Both the position numbers and the translations under genes were made by a program. The notes beneath the pieces are model-generated. The model was not told the DNA's origin. It made no database searches and was given only the letters and a program-made list of their open reading frames with translations. Positions 34,540-43,008 of a stretch of DNA of 64,000 nt are shown here, in pieces; positions within the stretch are counted from its first letter, which is position 1, and every line of letters starts with the position of its first letter. The DNA is from Kitasatospora sp. SUK 42. GTDB taxonomy: Bacteria > Actinomycetota > Actinomycetes > Streptomycetales > Streptomycetaceae. Location of the stretch: NCBI RefSeq assembly GCF_015776785.2, contig NZ_LFMD02000007.1, positions 831,547-895,546 of the forward strand, written 5' to 3'.

Positions 34540-35652
34540 TCAGGCCACCGTGACCGGGTGCGACACCACCGCGCCGAACAGGTAGCCCTCGCGGTTGAAC
34601 CCGGCCGTGTCGGGCTGGGTGTCGCCCCGGCGGTCCGTCGCGCGGGCGCGCAACTCGTACGGGCCCGGCCGCTCGGGGCGCCAGGCGATGCTCCAGCGCG
34701 TCCAGTCGTGGGCGCGCGGTTCGTCGTGCAGTTCGGCGCGCCGCCAGCTCCGGCCGCCGTCGGTGCTCACGTCGACCCGGTGCACCGGGGCCGTGCCGGA
34801 CCAGGAGCGACCGTGCAGCCGGTGGTCCCGGCCGGCCTCCAGCACCGCACCCTCGGCCAGTTCGAACGCGGACTTGACCACCTGGGTGGTCAGCGGGTCG
34901 CCCCCGCCGGGCGGGTGGTCCGGGCCGAACATCCGGTAGAAGTCGGTGTTCCACGGCGAGTGGAGCGGGTGGTCCGCCACCTCGATGCCGCCGACCCACT
35001 TGATCGAGGCGATGCCCACCCAGCCGGGCACCACCAGCCGGGCCGGGGCGCCGTGGTCGGGGGTGAGCGGCTCGCCGTTCATCTCGTAGGCGAGCAGCAC
35101 GTCGTCCAGCGCCTTGGCGATCGGCAGCGGGCGGCGCACCGGGCCGTAGTTGACGCCGTTCACGACGTAGTCCGGGTCCAGGCCGGTGGGCAGCACGTCC
35201 ACCGCGCCGTCGGCCAGTCCGGCCGCCCGCAGCACCTCGGCCAGCCGGACGCCACGCCAGCTCGCCGAGCCGATGCCGCCGAGCGTCCACGGCGTGCCGG
35301 GCACGCTCTGGTGCTGCTGGCGGGAGTAGTAGCTGCGGCCGTTGCCGGCGCACTCGATCAGCGCGTCGATCCGGGTGGCCGGCAGCGCCCGCAGGTCCGC
35401 CAGCCCGAACTCGACCGCCCGCTCGCGGGCCGGGGCGCCGCGCAGGCCGCTGCCGAACAGCTTCAGCCGCCAGCTCGCCGGGTCGATCAGCGGGGTGCTG
35501 GTGTGGTTGCGGACGAAGAACCGTTCCACCGGCACACGTCGGCCGACGACGGCCTCCCCGTCGGCCCCGCGCAGGGACTCCCAGCGCATCTCGGCGTTGG
35601 TGTCACGCGGGACGAACCACTCGGCAGGCAGCGGTTTGACGATTCCGGGCAC
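34540..35652 (-). CDS. Sulfite oxidase-family molybdopterin oxidoreductase
   Basis: A 370-residue enzyme of the sulfite oxidase/protein-methionine reductase type. The Mo-binding cysteine is in LIECAGNGRSYYSRQQ; WRGVRLAEVL, GAPARLVVPGWVGIASIKW and NTDFYRMFG follow the family order, and the C-terminal third is the Mo-co dimerisation domain (VDVSTDGGRSWRRAEL). I chose GTG at 35652 because GGAGGTGA lies 8 nt upstream; the frame continues to an ATG at 35751, which would add an Ala/Pro-rich 33-residue start with no good ribosome site. No signal peptide is evident. The electron partner is not encoded next to it. Confidence 0.85.
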   Translation of the reverse strand: MPGIVKPLPAEWFVPRDTNAEMRWESLRGADGEAVVGRRVPVERFFVRNHTSTPLIDPASWRLKLFGSGLRGAPARERAVEFGLADLRALPATRIDALIECAGNGRSYYSRQQHQSVPGTPWTLGGIGSASWRGVRLAEVLRAAGLADGAVDVLPTGLDPDYVVNGVNYGPVRRPLPIAKALDDVLLAYEMNGEPLTPDHGAPARLVVPGWVGIASIKWVGGIEVADHPLHSPWNTDFYRMFGPDHPPGGGDPLTTQVVKSAFELAEGAVLEAGRDHRLHGRSWSGTAPVHRVDVSTDGGRSWRRAELHDEPRAHDWTRWSIAWRPERPGPYELRARATDRRGDTQPDTAGFNREGYLFGAVVSHPVTVA

Positions 35653-35750
35653 GGGCCTGGTCACCTCCTCGGCGGCCGCCCGGCCCGGGGCGGGCACCGG
35701 CGCGGCCAACGCGGGCACGGTGACCGCCCCGGTGGCGCAGCGCAGCGGCA

Positions 35751-35770
35751 TCCGGACGGCACTGTCCGGA
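35751..35770. promoter_or_regulatory. Inverted repeat upstream of the molybdenum oxidoreductase gene
   Basis: Arms TCCGGAC (35751-35757) and GTCCGGA (35764-35770) are perfect with a 6-nt spacer. The repeat overlaps the upstream possible ATG and lies 99 nt ahead of the preferred start, so it may be an operator. The rest of the space up to 36103 holds no gene that I can support. Confidence 0.35.
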
Positions 35771-36103
35771 TGACGCTCCGCTCCTCAGCGTAGGCGCTCC
35801 GGCGCGACAGGTGAGACCGGTGGCGGGCCGAACCTTCCGCTTGGCCTTTTCAGCGGAGCACACGGCCTGAACCCTCCCGGGCGGCGTGGGGGACCCTGAC
35901 GGGACGCTGGTCCCCACGCTCCGTACGGGCCGCCGCCGGCGAGGCCCCGGCCGAGTGCGAACGGCGCCATCCATGCCGCTGACCAGCGCATACGCCCCAC
36001 CCGCGGGCCGGGTGGGAGGCATACGGCCAACCGACGCCCAACCCCCGTCCGGACTTCACCCGCGCGTACCGACCGTTCACACCGCCCTGGAACCCTCGCT
36101 GTC

Positions 36104-36289
36104 ATGAACGCCAGCCCTCAGGCGCCCTACCAGGAACCGCGCTTCCCGCTCCCCCAGCGCCACCGCCGTCTGCTCGCCTGCACCGCCGTCCTCGCCTCCG
36201 TCGCCCTCGGCACCCTCGGCGTCGGCGCCACCGTGGAGACCACCCAACACGGCCCGGCGGCCACCGCCGCCGCCACCACCGGCAAGTAG
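36104..36289 (+). CDS. Small secreted or membrane peptide
   Basis: A 61-residue open frame: a basic Gln/Arg-rich start, a hydrophobic helix (RRLLACTAVLASVALGTLGVGATV), and a short Thr/Ala-rich tail. It looks like a signal peptide or a single-pass membrane peptide. ATG at 36104 has no strong ribosome-binding site. Codon third positions are G/C-rich and a good hairpin follows at 36315-36343, which supports it as a real gene. The function is unknown. Confidence 0.5.
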   Translation: MNASPQAPYQEPRFPLPQRHRRLLACTAVLASVALGTLGVGATVETTQHGPAATAAATTGK

Positions 36290-36314
36290 CACCCGCCCTA
36301 CCCGCTCCTCCCCG

Positions 36315-36343
36315 GCACCGCGGTCCGCCTCCGGACGCGGTGC
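36315..36343 (+). terminator. Hairpin after the small peptide gene
   Basis: A 12-bp stem (36315-36327 with 36332-36343, one bulged G) and loop CCTC, followed by TTCCGCCTTTCC. It lies 26 nt after the stop codon at 36289. Confidence 0.55.
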
Positions 36344-36369
36344 TTCCGCCTTTCCGGGCGGGGCCACGT

Positions 36370-36412
36370 TTCAGGCGTGCGGGTTCAGGCGCGCTGGTTC
36401 AGGCGTGCTGGT
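36370..36412. repeat. 14-nt tandem repeat across the stop of the TIGR02678 gene
   Basis: Three and a half units of TTCAGGCGTGCTGG lie over the 3' end of the minus-strand gene. The stop codon (36399-36401) is in the third unit. As 14 is not a multiple of three, a change in copy number would shift the reading frame of the last codons. Confidence 0.65.
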
Positions 36413-38144
36413 TCAGGCGGGACGGCGACGCGGCGGGGCGGGAGTGGCGACCGGTGCCGGGGGCGGGCCGGAGGTCGGGGGCCGGGGCGTAACGGGCGGC
36501 CGGGGGGCGCAGGAGCCAGGTGGTGCGGGGGGTGGGGGCGATCAGGTTGAGGCGGTGGAGCAGGTCGAGCGCGTCGCGGCGCAGGGCGGTGCGGTCGGCG
36601 AGGTAGCAGGCGGGGAGGCCGTACTCGTCGGCGATGTCGCCGAGGACACCGTCTATCAACGCGTCGGCCACAGGGACGTCCCCCTCGACGGCCTCGCCGG
36701 GCAGCGGGCGGACCTCCTCGACCAGCCGCTCGACCAGCAGCAGGGCGGCCTGGGCGAGGGTGCCGGTGCCGGGGAGGGCGAGGTCGGTGAGTTCGGCGGC
36801 CGGGTCGAGCAGGGCCACGCCCTCGGCGCGCAGCTCGGTCTCCAGGCCGAGGAACTCGGCGAGCGCGGCCGGGCCGCTGAGCCGGTGCGCGTGCAGCCAG
36901 GCGCGCCGGTCCTCGGAGAGGTCGGCGGCGAGGACGACGGGCGTCTCGGCGAGCAGGCGGCGGACGGCGGTGGCGGGCTCGGCCTCGGCGGCGCGGCGGA
37001 TGAGGTCGGCCGGGTCGTCGGCGAGGGCGGGCGGGCCGGCCGGGACGGCGCGGGCGAGCTCGCGGTCGACGGTGAGCACGAAGTCCCGGTCCGCCGGATC
37101 TGCCGGCAGCTCGCCGAGCACCTGCCACCCCGCCAGCGCGGCGAGCGCCATCGCGAGGTCGGCCGGGTCGGCGGCGAGTTCGGGCGCGGCGGCGTCCATC
37201 GCGTCGAGCAGCCGCCCGTACGGGAGCCGTTCGGGGGCGTCGACCAGCAGGGCCAGGGCCAGGGTCAGCCGGGCGTAGCCGGCCGGGGTGAACGGGGCAC
37301 CGGTGACGGGGTGTTCGAGGCGTCGGGCGGCGCCCGGGCCGAGGCCCGACTTGCACAGCCGGGCGTGCCACGGGCCGACGACCAGCCGGTAGCCGAGCAG
37401 GGTGTCGAAGCGCTCGGTGAGCCAGTCACGGTGACGGCGGATCAGCGGGAAGCCGTCGGCGTGCGGGCCGGAGGCGGTGACCAGCGGGTGGGCGAGCAGC
37501 AGCCGGGCGGCGATCCGGCGTTCGGCGGCGGGGAGCTCCTCGCCGGAACGGGCCTGCGGGTCGGAGGGCTCCGGGGTGCGCTCCGGCTTGCGGTGCCTGC
37601 CGGGCCTGCCCGGCTTGGCGCCTGATCGGACGACGGGCAGGGCGGCGGAGTCGCGCCGGGCGCGGCGCAGGCCGTCGGCCCGGGTCTCGCGGCTGCGCGG
37701 GAGCGGGACGGTGGCACCGTGGGCCGTCGGGCCGTGCCACCAGCTGACGCCGGGATCGGCGGGCTCGGCCGGGGATCCGAGGTGGCGGGCGGGGTAGAGG
37801 CCGAAGGAGGCGGTGCACAGGTCGTCCGCGGTGCCGGGGGTGGCGTCGGCGAACCAGTGGGCCAGCCGCAGCAGCCCCGGGTCGGGCGAGAGGTGCTCGG
37901 CGGAGGCCTGCGGGCCGTCGGCAGAGGTCTGTGGGCCGTCGGCACCGCCCTCGGCGGCCGGCTCGGGCACCGCGCCGGCGGAGGTCCCGGCGGAGGCGGC
38001 TTCGGCAGGGGCGGCTTCGGCGGAGGCGGCTTCGCGTACGGCGAGGACGGCGTCGGCGGTTCCCGGCCCTGCCCCGCCCTTGCGTCCGTCCGGCCTGCCG
38101 ACGGCCACCCGGGTGGCGCCGACCGCGTACTCCTGCTGCTCCAT
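36399..38144 (-). CDS. TIGR02678 (DUF2398) family protein, orphan
   Basis: A 581-residue protein with the TIGR02678 signature: AERRIAARLLLAHPLVT, RRHRDWLTERFDTLLGYRLVV, ARLCKSGLGPGA, PFTPAGYARLTLALALL, then FVLTVDRELARAV and a C-terminal winged-helix-like region. DUF2398 proteins are the B component of one Wadjet-type plasmid-defence system, alongside DUF2397, a condensin-like ATPase and DUF2399; none of those is adjacent. The N-terminal 130 residues are low-complexity Ala/Glu/Gly. ATG at 38144 (MEQQEYAV) is preferred to the open frame reaching 38216. It may be a remnant or a stand-alone member. Confidence 0.82.
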   Translation of the reverse strand: MEQQEYAVGATRVAVGRPDGRKGGAGPGTADAVLAVREAASAEAAPAEAASAGTSAGAVPEPAAEGGADGPQTSADGPQASAEHLSPDPGLLRLAHWFADATPGTADDLCTASFGLYPARHLGSPAEPADPGVSWWHGPTAHGATVPLPRSRETRADGLRRARRDSAALPVVRSGAKPGRPGRHRKPERTPEPSDPQARSGEELPAAERRIAARLLLAHPLVTASGPHADGFPLIRRHRDWLTERFDTLLGYRLVVGPWHARLCKSGLGPGAARRLEHPVTGAPFTPAGYARLTLALALLVDAPERLPYGRLLDAMDAAAPELAADPADLAMALAALAGWQVLGELPADPADRDFVLTVDRELARAVPAGPPALADDPADLIRRAAEAEPATAVRRLLAETPVVLAADLSEDRRAWLHAHRLSGPAALAEFLGLETELRAEGVALLDPAAELTDLALPGTGTLAQAALLLVERLVEEVRPLPGEAVEGDVPVADALIDGVLGDIADEYGLPACYLADRTALRRDALDLLHRLNLIAPTPRTTWLLRPPAARYAPAPDLRPAPGTGRHSRPAASPSRLNQHA

Positions 38145-38375
38145 GTCGGGGTCCAGACTAGACGGTGAGCGGCTCACCCGGTGGCAGCAACCGTCCTCCT
38201 GAGGAACTCTCCGCAAGAGCCCTCGAATCGGCCGCCGGCCCTCCGCTACCCGGCCGTCCCGTCATCCGCCGTACCGGGCCCGGGTTACGCGCCGGTAACC
38301 CGGTCTACCGCCGCCCGCCCGATTCCCTTAGGGTCGGTGGATCTCCCCACCGTGCACCCCGGAGGCACTCGCGGC

Positions 38376-39101
38376 ATGAGCATCCGTACGACTTCCACCC
38401 GCAGCGGACTCGGCGGGCGCCTGCGGTCGGCCACCGGCCTGCTCGGCGGCTTCGCGGCCACCTCGGCGGCGCACCTGGGCGCGATCCTGTCCGGCGCCTC
38501 GGTGCTGCAGAACGCCACCAAGCCGGCCCTGATGCCGCTGCTGGCCGCGCACAGCGTGGCGGCGTCCGCCACCGCCGAGCGGGAGGCGCCCAGGCTGCTG
38601 GCCCCGGCGCTGCTGGCGAGCGCGGGCGGGGACGTCCTGCTCCAGCTGAAGGACGACACCGCGTTCCTGGCCGGCATGGGCTCCTTCGCGGCCGCGCACG
38701 TCTGCTACGTGACGATGTTCGTCCAGCGCGGGGCGCTCACCGACCGGCGCCGGACCCTGCTGGTCGCGGCCGGGTACGCGGCGGCCTGGGCGGCTCTGGT
38801 CAGTCAGCTGTGGCCGGACCTCGGGGACCTGAAGGTCCCGGTGGCCGGCTACAGCCTGCTGCTCGCCTCGACGGCCGTCACCTCGGCCGGGCTGGGCTGG
38901 CGGACCGGGCTGGGCGGGGCGCTGTTCCTGCTCTCCGACACGCTGATCGCCACCCAGCTGGCGAAGTGGCGGGAGCTGCCGGGGCATCAGTTCTGGATCA
39001 TGGCGACGTACGTCCTCGCCCAGTACCTGCTGGCCACCGGCACCCTGCGGCACGAGGCGCAGCGCGAGGCGGAGCCCGAGCCCGAGCCCGCGACCGTCTG
39101 A
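38376..39101 (+). CDS. YhhN (TMEM86)-family membrane protein, lysoplasmalogenase-like
   Basis: A 241-residue integral membrane protein with seven or eight hydrophobic helices. Motifs: ATKPALMPLLAAH (first conserved block), LASAGGDVLLQ, GMGSFAAAHVCYV and ALFLLSDTLIA, all characteristic of the YhhN family, whose known members hydrolyse lysoplasmalogens. GGAGG at 38361-38365 sets the ATG at 38376; the open frame from 38181 is longer but lacks support. A hairpin at 39112-39143 follows. Confidence 0.88.
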   Translation: MSIRTTSTRSGLGGRLRSATGLLGGFAATSAAHLGAILSGASVLQNATKPALMPLLAAHSVAASATAEREAPRLLAPALLASAGGDVLLQLKDDTAFLAGMGSFAAAHVCYVTMFVQRGALTDRRRTLLVAAGYAAAWAALVSQLWPDLGDLKVPVAGYSLLLASTAVTSAGLGWRTGLGGALFLLSDTLIATQLAKWRELPGHQFWIMATYVLAQYLLATGTLRHEAQREAEPEPEPATV

Positions 39102-39111
39102 CGCAGCGCCG

Positions 39112-39143
39112 CGCCGCCGATCCCGTACGGGGACCCGGCGGCG
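39112..39143. terminator. Hairpin between convergent genes
   Basis: Perfect 8-bp arms (39112-39119 with 39136-39143) plus an inner 10-nt palindrome CCCGTACGGG (39122-39131), in the 70-nt gap between convergent genes ending at 39101 and 39172. It likely terminates both. Confidence 0.55.
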
Positions 39144-39171
39144 TGGAGCAGGGGTGAGGGGGCGGGGGCCG

Positions 39172-39795
39172 TCAGGCACCGCGCCTCCGGAGCAACCAGA
39201 AGCCGCCGACGCCGCCCGCGACCAGGGCGAGGCCGGCGGCCAGCTCCGCCGGGTTCGCGGCGACGGAGCCTCCGAGGCCCGTCTCCACCGCGCCGTGCGG
39301 GGCGACCTGCTGGCTGCCGGCACCGGACTGCCCGAGCGAGCCGGCCCACTCCCCCGCGGCCTTTCCCCAGTCGCCGAGGCCTTTGTCGGCGCCGGGGCCT
39401 TTGTCGGCGCCGAGGCCCTTGCCGACGCCCCCGGCCGCCGCGGTGGCGACCTTGACGGTGGTGGAGAAGGCGCCGCCGTCCGGGCAGGTTCCGTCGACCT
39501 TGTTGTCGCCGGTGTGCTGGGAGGCCAGGCGGGCGGAGCCGCTGTGCTTGCCGTCGGAGCCCAGGGTGAGGGTCGCGGGGCCGCCCTCGAAGGCGGCGGA
39601 GTGGGCGGTGATGGTCTTGGCGTCGGGCTTGTCCGACTTCTCGCAGGAGACCGTGACCGTCACGGTCTGGCCCGGTGCGGCCTGGGACGGGTTGACCGTG
39701 GCGGCGCCGTCCCGGCCGGAAGCGAGGGGGGCCGTCAGACCGGTCAGCACCGTCGCGCCGATCAGGGCGGCGGCGGCCGTACGCATGGGGCGCAT
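39172..39795 (-). CDS. Secreted protein with C-terminal membrane anchor
   Basis: A 207-residue protein. The signal peptide is AAAALIGATVLTGLTAPLASG. The next region is a beta-type domain with two cysteines (VTVTVSCEKSD and GTCPDGG), then a repeated Gly/Ala/Asp/Lys linker (GLGADKGPGADKGLGD), and a C-terminal helix AGLALVAGGVGGFWLL with RRRGA at the end. That layout resembles sortase substrates, but no LPxTG-type motif is present, so I read it as membrane-anchored. GGAGGTT precedes ATG at 39795. The function is unknown. Confidence 0.75.
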   Translation of the reverse strand: MRPMRTAAAALIGATVLTGLTAPLASGRDGAATVNPSQAAPGQTVTVTVSCEKSDKPDAKTITAHSAAFEGGPATLTLGSDGKHSGSARLASQHTGDNKVDGTCPDGGAFSTTVKVATAAAGGVGKGLGADKGPGADKGLGDWGKAAGEWAGSLGQSGAGSQQVAPHGAVETGLGGSVAANPAELAAGLALVAGGVGGFWLLRRRGA

Positions 39796-40011
39796 GCCGG
39801 AACCTCCGGGATTCTCGGGCGCGGCCGGAGACTCTCAAGTCCCCGTGGTCGAACAACCGCACCCGGTCACTCACCGACGGTAGGCAGGCGCCCGGCGCCC
39901 AGCCACCGCTCAGGACCGTTCGAGCGACGGCCTGTCACGCGGTGTGACGCCCGCCTCCGCCGAGGTGACCCAGAGCGAGACAGTCCAGGGCGTACGGCTC
40001 GGAGCCCCGGC

Positions 40012-40815
40012 TCAGAGGCCGAGGTCGACCACGACCGGGGCGTGGTCGGAGGTGCCCTTGCCCTTGCGGGCCTCGCGGTCGACGTAGCTGTCCGTGACGG
40101 CGTCGGCGAAGGGCTTGTTGGCGTAGGTGAGGTCGATCCGCATGCCCCGGTTCTTCGGGAAGGCGAGCTGGCGGTAGTCCCAGTAGGTGTAGGGGCGGTC
40201 GTACTTGAGCGGGCGCGGCACCACGTCGTGCAGGCCGATCCCGTCGAGCGCCTCCAGTGCGGCGCGCTCGGCCGGGGTGACGTGGGTGAGGCCCTCGAAG
40301 GCGGCGACGTCGAAGACGTCCTCGTCGGCGGGGGCGATGTTGAAGTCCCCGAGGACGGCGAAGGGGCGGGAGCCGGCCGCGTCCTCGACCGAGGCCTTGC
40401 GCAGCGCCTCCAGCCACTCCAGCTTGTAGCGGTAGTGCGGGTGGTCGACCTCGCGGCCGTTGGGCACGTAGACCGACCAGACCCGGACCGGGCCGCAGGT
40501 GGCGGCGATGGCGCGCGGCTCGACGTCGGGCAGCAGGGCGCCGTCGGCGAGGTATCCGGGCTGGCCCGGGAGGTCGCGCACGACGTCGTCCAGGCCGAGC
40601 CGGGAGACGATCGCGACGCCGTTCCACCGGCCGGTGCCGTGCGCGGCCGTCTCGTAGCCGAGCTCGCGGACCTCCTCGTACGGGAACGCGTCGGCCGCGC
40701 ACTTGAGCTCCTGGAGGCAGAGCACGTCGGGCTTGGCGCTCTCCAGCCACTCCAGGAGCTTGGGCAGCCGCGCGGTGACGGAGTTGATGTTCCAGGTGGC
40801 GATGCGGACGGTCAC
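40012..40815 (-). CDS. xth: Exodeoxyribonuclease III
   Basis: The 267-residue AP endonuclease/3'-5' exonuclease of base excision repair. It has the EEP-fold motifs WNINSV, LQELK (metal-binding Glu), YVPNG, GDFNIAP (catalytic Asp-Asn), and TSDHAPV (catalytic His). The length is typical, so it is complete. The ATG at 40815 is the conserved family start (MTVRIATWNINS). Region 39796-40011 upstream of the neighbouring gene has no gene. Confidence 0.95.
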   Translation of the reverse strand: MTVRIATWNINSVTARLPKLLEWLESAKPDVLCLQELKCAADAFPYEEVRELGYETAAHGTGRWNGVAIVSRLGLDDVVRDLPGQPGYLADGALLPDVEPRAIAATCGPVRVWSVYVPNGREVDHPHYRYKLEWLEALRKASVEDAAGSRPFAVLGDFNIAPADEDVFDVAAFEGLTHVTPAERAALEALDGIGLHDVVPRPLKYDRPYTYWDYRQLAFPKNRGMRIDLTYANKPFADAVTDSYVDREARKGKGTSDHAPVVVDLGL

Positions 40816-40847
40816 GGCGGGCGGCCTTCCCGGTGGTTCGGTACGGA

Positions 40848-40887
40848 CGGGGGTGAGCCCGCCCCCTCGTGGGGGAGGCCCACCCCG
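40848..40887. terminator. Hairpin between ggt and xth
   Basis: An inner stem of five C-G pairs (40862-40866 with 40871-40875) with loop TCGT sits inside outer arms CGGGGGTG and CACCCCG (40848-40855 and 40881-40887). It lies between the ggt stop (40992) and the xth start (40815) and is probably the ggt terminator. Confidence 0.5.
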
Positions 40888-40991
40888 AACATACCGCCCG
40901 ACACTGACAAGTCCGGCAGCCCCGGCGCGCGGCCCGAACGGCCGCGCGAACCGGGGGCGCCCGCCCTCGGGCCGTGCCCTACCGGCAGGCC

Positions 40992-42779
40992 TCAGCCCGC
41001 GGGCCGGACCACCGCGGCCGAGCCGCCGCCGCGCCGCACCGGTTCGGCGGCGGCCACCCAGCGGCCGTCCGGCAGCCGTTCGACACCGGTGGCGGCGCCG
41101 ATCTCGCCGGCGTTGGCGAACCCGTGCCCGAGGCCCTCCAGCGCGGCCCGCTCCGGCAGCGCCAGGAAGCCCGGCTCGGCCTGGGTCACGGCCGTGTTGC
41201 GCTGACTGGCGCGCGGCGCGGCGATGGCCTGCTCCAGGCTCAGGCCTCGGTCGAGCCGGCCGAGCAGCACCTGCAGGGTGGTGGTGATGATGGTCGCCCC
41301 GCCCGGGCTGCCGGTGGCCAGCAGCGGCTCACCGTCGCGCAGCACGATGGTCGGGGACATCGAGGAGCGCGGCCGCTTGCCCGGACCGGGCAGGTTGGGG
41401 TCGGGAACGCCCGGGGTGAGCGGGGCGAAGTCGAAGTCGGTCAGCTCGTTGTTGAGCAGGAAGCCCCGGCCGGGGACGGTGATGCCGCTGCCGCCGGTCT
41501 GCTCGATGGTGAGGGTGTACGAGACGATGTTGCCCCAGCGGTCCGCCACCGTCAGATGGGTGGTGTTGGGGCCCTCGTACGGCTCGGCGACGGCCGGGCC
41601 GGCGGCCTCGCAGTCGGCCGGGTGGCGCGGGTCGCCGGGGGCGAGCGGGCTGGTGAGGGCGCGGTCGGGGCTGATCAGGCAGGCCCGGGAGGCGGCGTAG
41701 CGCTCGGACAGCAGCTGCTTGGTCGGGACGTCTCCGAAGGCCGGGTCGCCGACCCAGCGGTTGCGGTCGGCGAAGGCGATCCGGGAGGCCTCCAGGAAGT
41801 GGTGGTAGTACTGCGTGCTGCTGTACGAGGAGAGGTCGCCGTCCTCCAGGATGTGGAGCGCCTCGCCGACGGTGGTGCCGCCGGAGCTGGAGGGGGCCAT
41901 CGAGTAGACGTCGTAGTCGCGGTAGGCGACGTGGGTCGGCGCCTGACGGCGGGCCTGGTAGGCGGCCAGGTCCTCGGTGTCGACCTTCCCCGGGCGGGCG
42001 TTGCGGCCGGAGGCCGGGTCGACCGGCGGGTGCTGCACGGTGTTGACGATGTCCTTGGCCAACTCGCCCTGGTAGAAGGCCTTCACGCCGTCCTTGGCGA
42101 GCAGCCGGTAGGTCGCGGCGAGGTCGGGGTTGCGCAGGACGGTGCCGACCTCGGGGGGCTTGCCGTCCGGCAGGTAGAGCTTGGCGGTGGCCGGGAAGTC
42201 CTTGAACCGGGCGTAGTTGTCGGCGGTCTGGCCGCGGAAGGTGTCGTCGACGACGAAGCCGTTCTCGGCGATCCGCTCGGCGGGTTCGAGGTTCTGGGCG
42301 AGCGAGCGGGTGCCCCACTGGCGCAGGGCGGAGTCCCAGGTGGCCGGGGTGCCGGGGACGCCGACGGACAGTCCGCTGGTGACGGCGTCCGGAAAGGCGA
42401 GCGGCTTGCCGTTCTCCAGGAACAGCGAGGCGTCGGCGGTGCGGCCGGCCACCTCGCGCCCGTCGATGGTGTGCACCCGGCCGGTGGCGTGGTCGTAGTA
42501 GACGAAGTACCCGCCGCCGCCCACCCCGGAGGAGTACGGCTCGGTGACCCCGAGGGCCGCGGCGGCGGCCACCGCCGCGTCGACCGCGTTGCCGCCCTTG
42601 CGCAGCACCTCGATCCCGGCCGCGGTCGCGTCGGCGTCGACGGTGGCCACCGCTCCGCCCCACCCGACCGCCTCCGGCACCTTCGGCGGCGGCGCGGCGG
42701 CACCGGCCGGCCCGGCGTTCGCCCAGACCAGGGCGGTGGTGAGTAACAGCGATGGCGCGAGACGGGTCAGAGCCCTCAT
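40992..42779 (-). CDS. ggt: Gamma-glutamyltransferase
   Basis: A 595-residue secreted N-terminal nucleophile hydrolase that splits glutathione and other gamma-glutamyl compounds. The signal peptide (PSLLLTTALVWANAGPAGAAA) is followed by the large subunit (VDADATAAGIEVLRKGGNAVDAAVA, EPYSSGVGGGGYFVYYD) and the autocleavage threonine in NTTHLTVAD, after which the small subunit reads PRSSMSPTIVLRDG and GSPGGATIITTT. ATG at 42779 has AGGAGGA 6 nt upstream. It is divergent from the Gly/Ser-repeat protein gene. Confidence 0.94.
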   Translation of the reverse strand: MRALTRLAPSLLLTTALVWANAGPAGAAAPPPKVPEAVGWGGAVATVDADATAAGIEVLRKGGNAVDAAVAAAAALGVTEPYSSGVGGGGYFVYYDHATGRVHTIDGREVAGRTADASLFLENGKPLAFPDAVTSGLSVGVPGTPATWDSALRQWGTRSLAQNLEPAERIAENGFVVDDTFRGQTADNYARFKDFPATAKLYLPDGKPPEVGTVLRNPDLAATYRLLAKDGVKAFYQGELAKDIVNTVQHPPVDPASGRNARPGKVDTEDLAAYQARRQAPTHVAYRDYDVYSMAPSSSGGTTVGEALHILEDGDLSSYSSTQYYHHFLEASRIAFADRNRWVGDPAFGDVPTKQLLSERYAASRACLISPDRALTSPLAPGDPRHPADCEAAGPAVAEPYEGPNTTHLTVADRWGNIVSYTLTIEQTGGSGITVPGRGFLLNNELTDFDFAPLTPGVPDPNLPGPGKRPRSSMSPTIVLRDGEPLLATGSPGGATIITTTLQVLLGRLDRGLSLEQAIAAPRASQRNTAVTQAEPGFLALPERAALEGLGHGFANAGEIGAATGVERLPDGRWVAAAEPVRRGGGSAAVVRPAG

Positions 42780-42894
42780 CCGAGTCCTCCTGATGCGACG
42801 TCAACTCATCAGTTGTTCCACAGGAGTCATCATCCGACAACCACATCGAGGCGCTACCAACCGGTAGTTGACGAGCCGGCGGCCCGGAAATCCG

Positions 42895-42933
42895 GAGGGG
42901 ACGGGGATGTCGGAGGGGACGGGGAAGTCGGAG
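42895..42933. repeat. Two direct repeats in the ggt upstream region
   Basis: Two 18-nt copies of CGGAGGGGACGGGGATGT with one or two changes, just ahead of the AT-rich stretch at 42955-42996. Confidence 0.5.
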
Positions 42934-42954
42934 ATCACGTTCCGGAGTCGATTC

Positions 42955-42996
42955 CGGATACGCTCAATCAACTTCTTATACGATCCATATACGGTG
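42955..42996 (+). promoter_or_regulatory. AT-rich candidate promoter for the Gly/Ser-repeat protein gene
   Basis: An unusually AT-rich stretch of about 40 nt in a 73% G+C region contains two copies of TATACG (42977-42982 and 42988-42993). The second lies 15 nt before ATG 43009. No convincing -35 box is visible. A frame across it would need a TTA codon and is rejected as coding. Confidence 0.4.
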
Positions 42997-43008
42997 AGTG
43001 GCGTCACC

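Noticed and set aside
36385..37371. Minus-strand frame overlapping the TIGR02678 gene
   Set aside because: Arg/Pro-rich shadow, no motif; the TIGR02678 frame in the same place has the family signature.
36399..38144. A complete Wadjet defence system
   Set aside because: Only the DUF2398 component is seen; flanking genes are unrelated.
42868..43008. Upstream extension of the Gly/Ser-repeat protein, which would include a TTA codon
   Set aside because: The stretch is AT-rich and promoter-like with repeated TATACG; the residues have no family support. A bldA-dependent start cannot be claimed.
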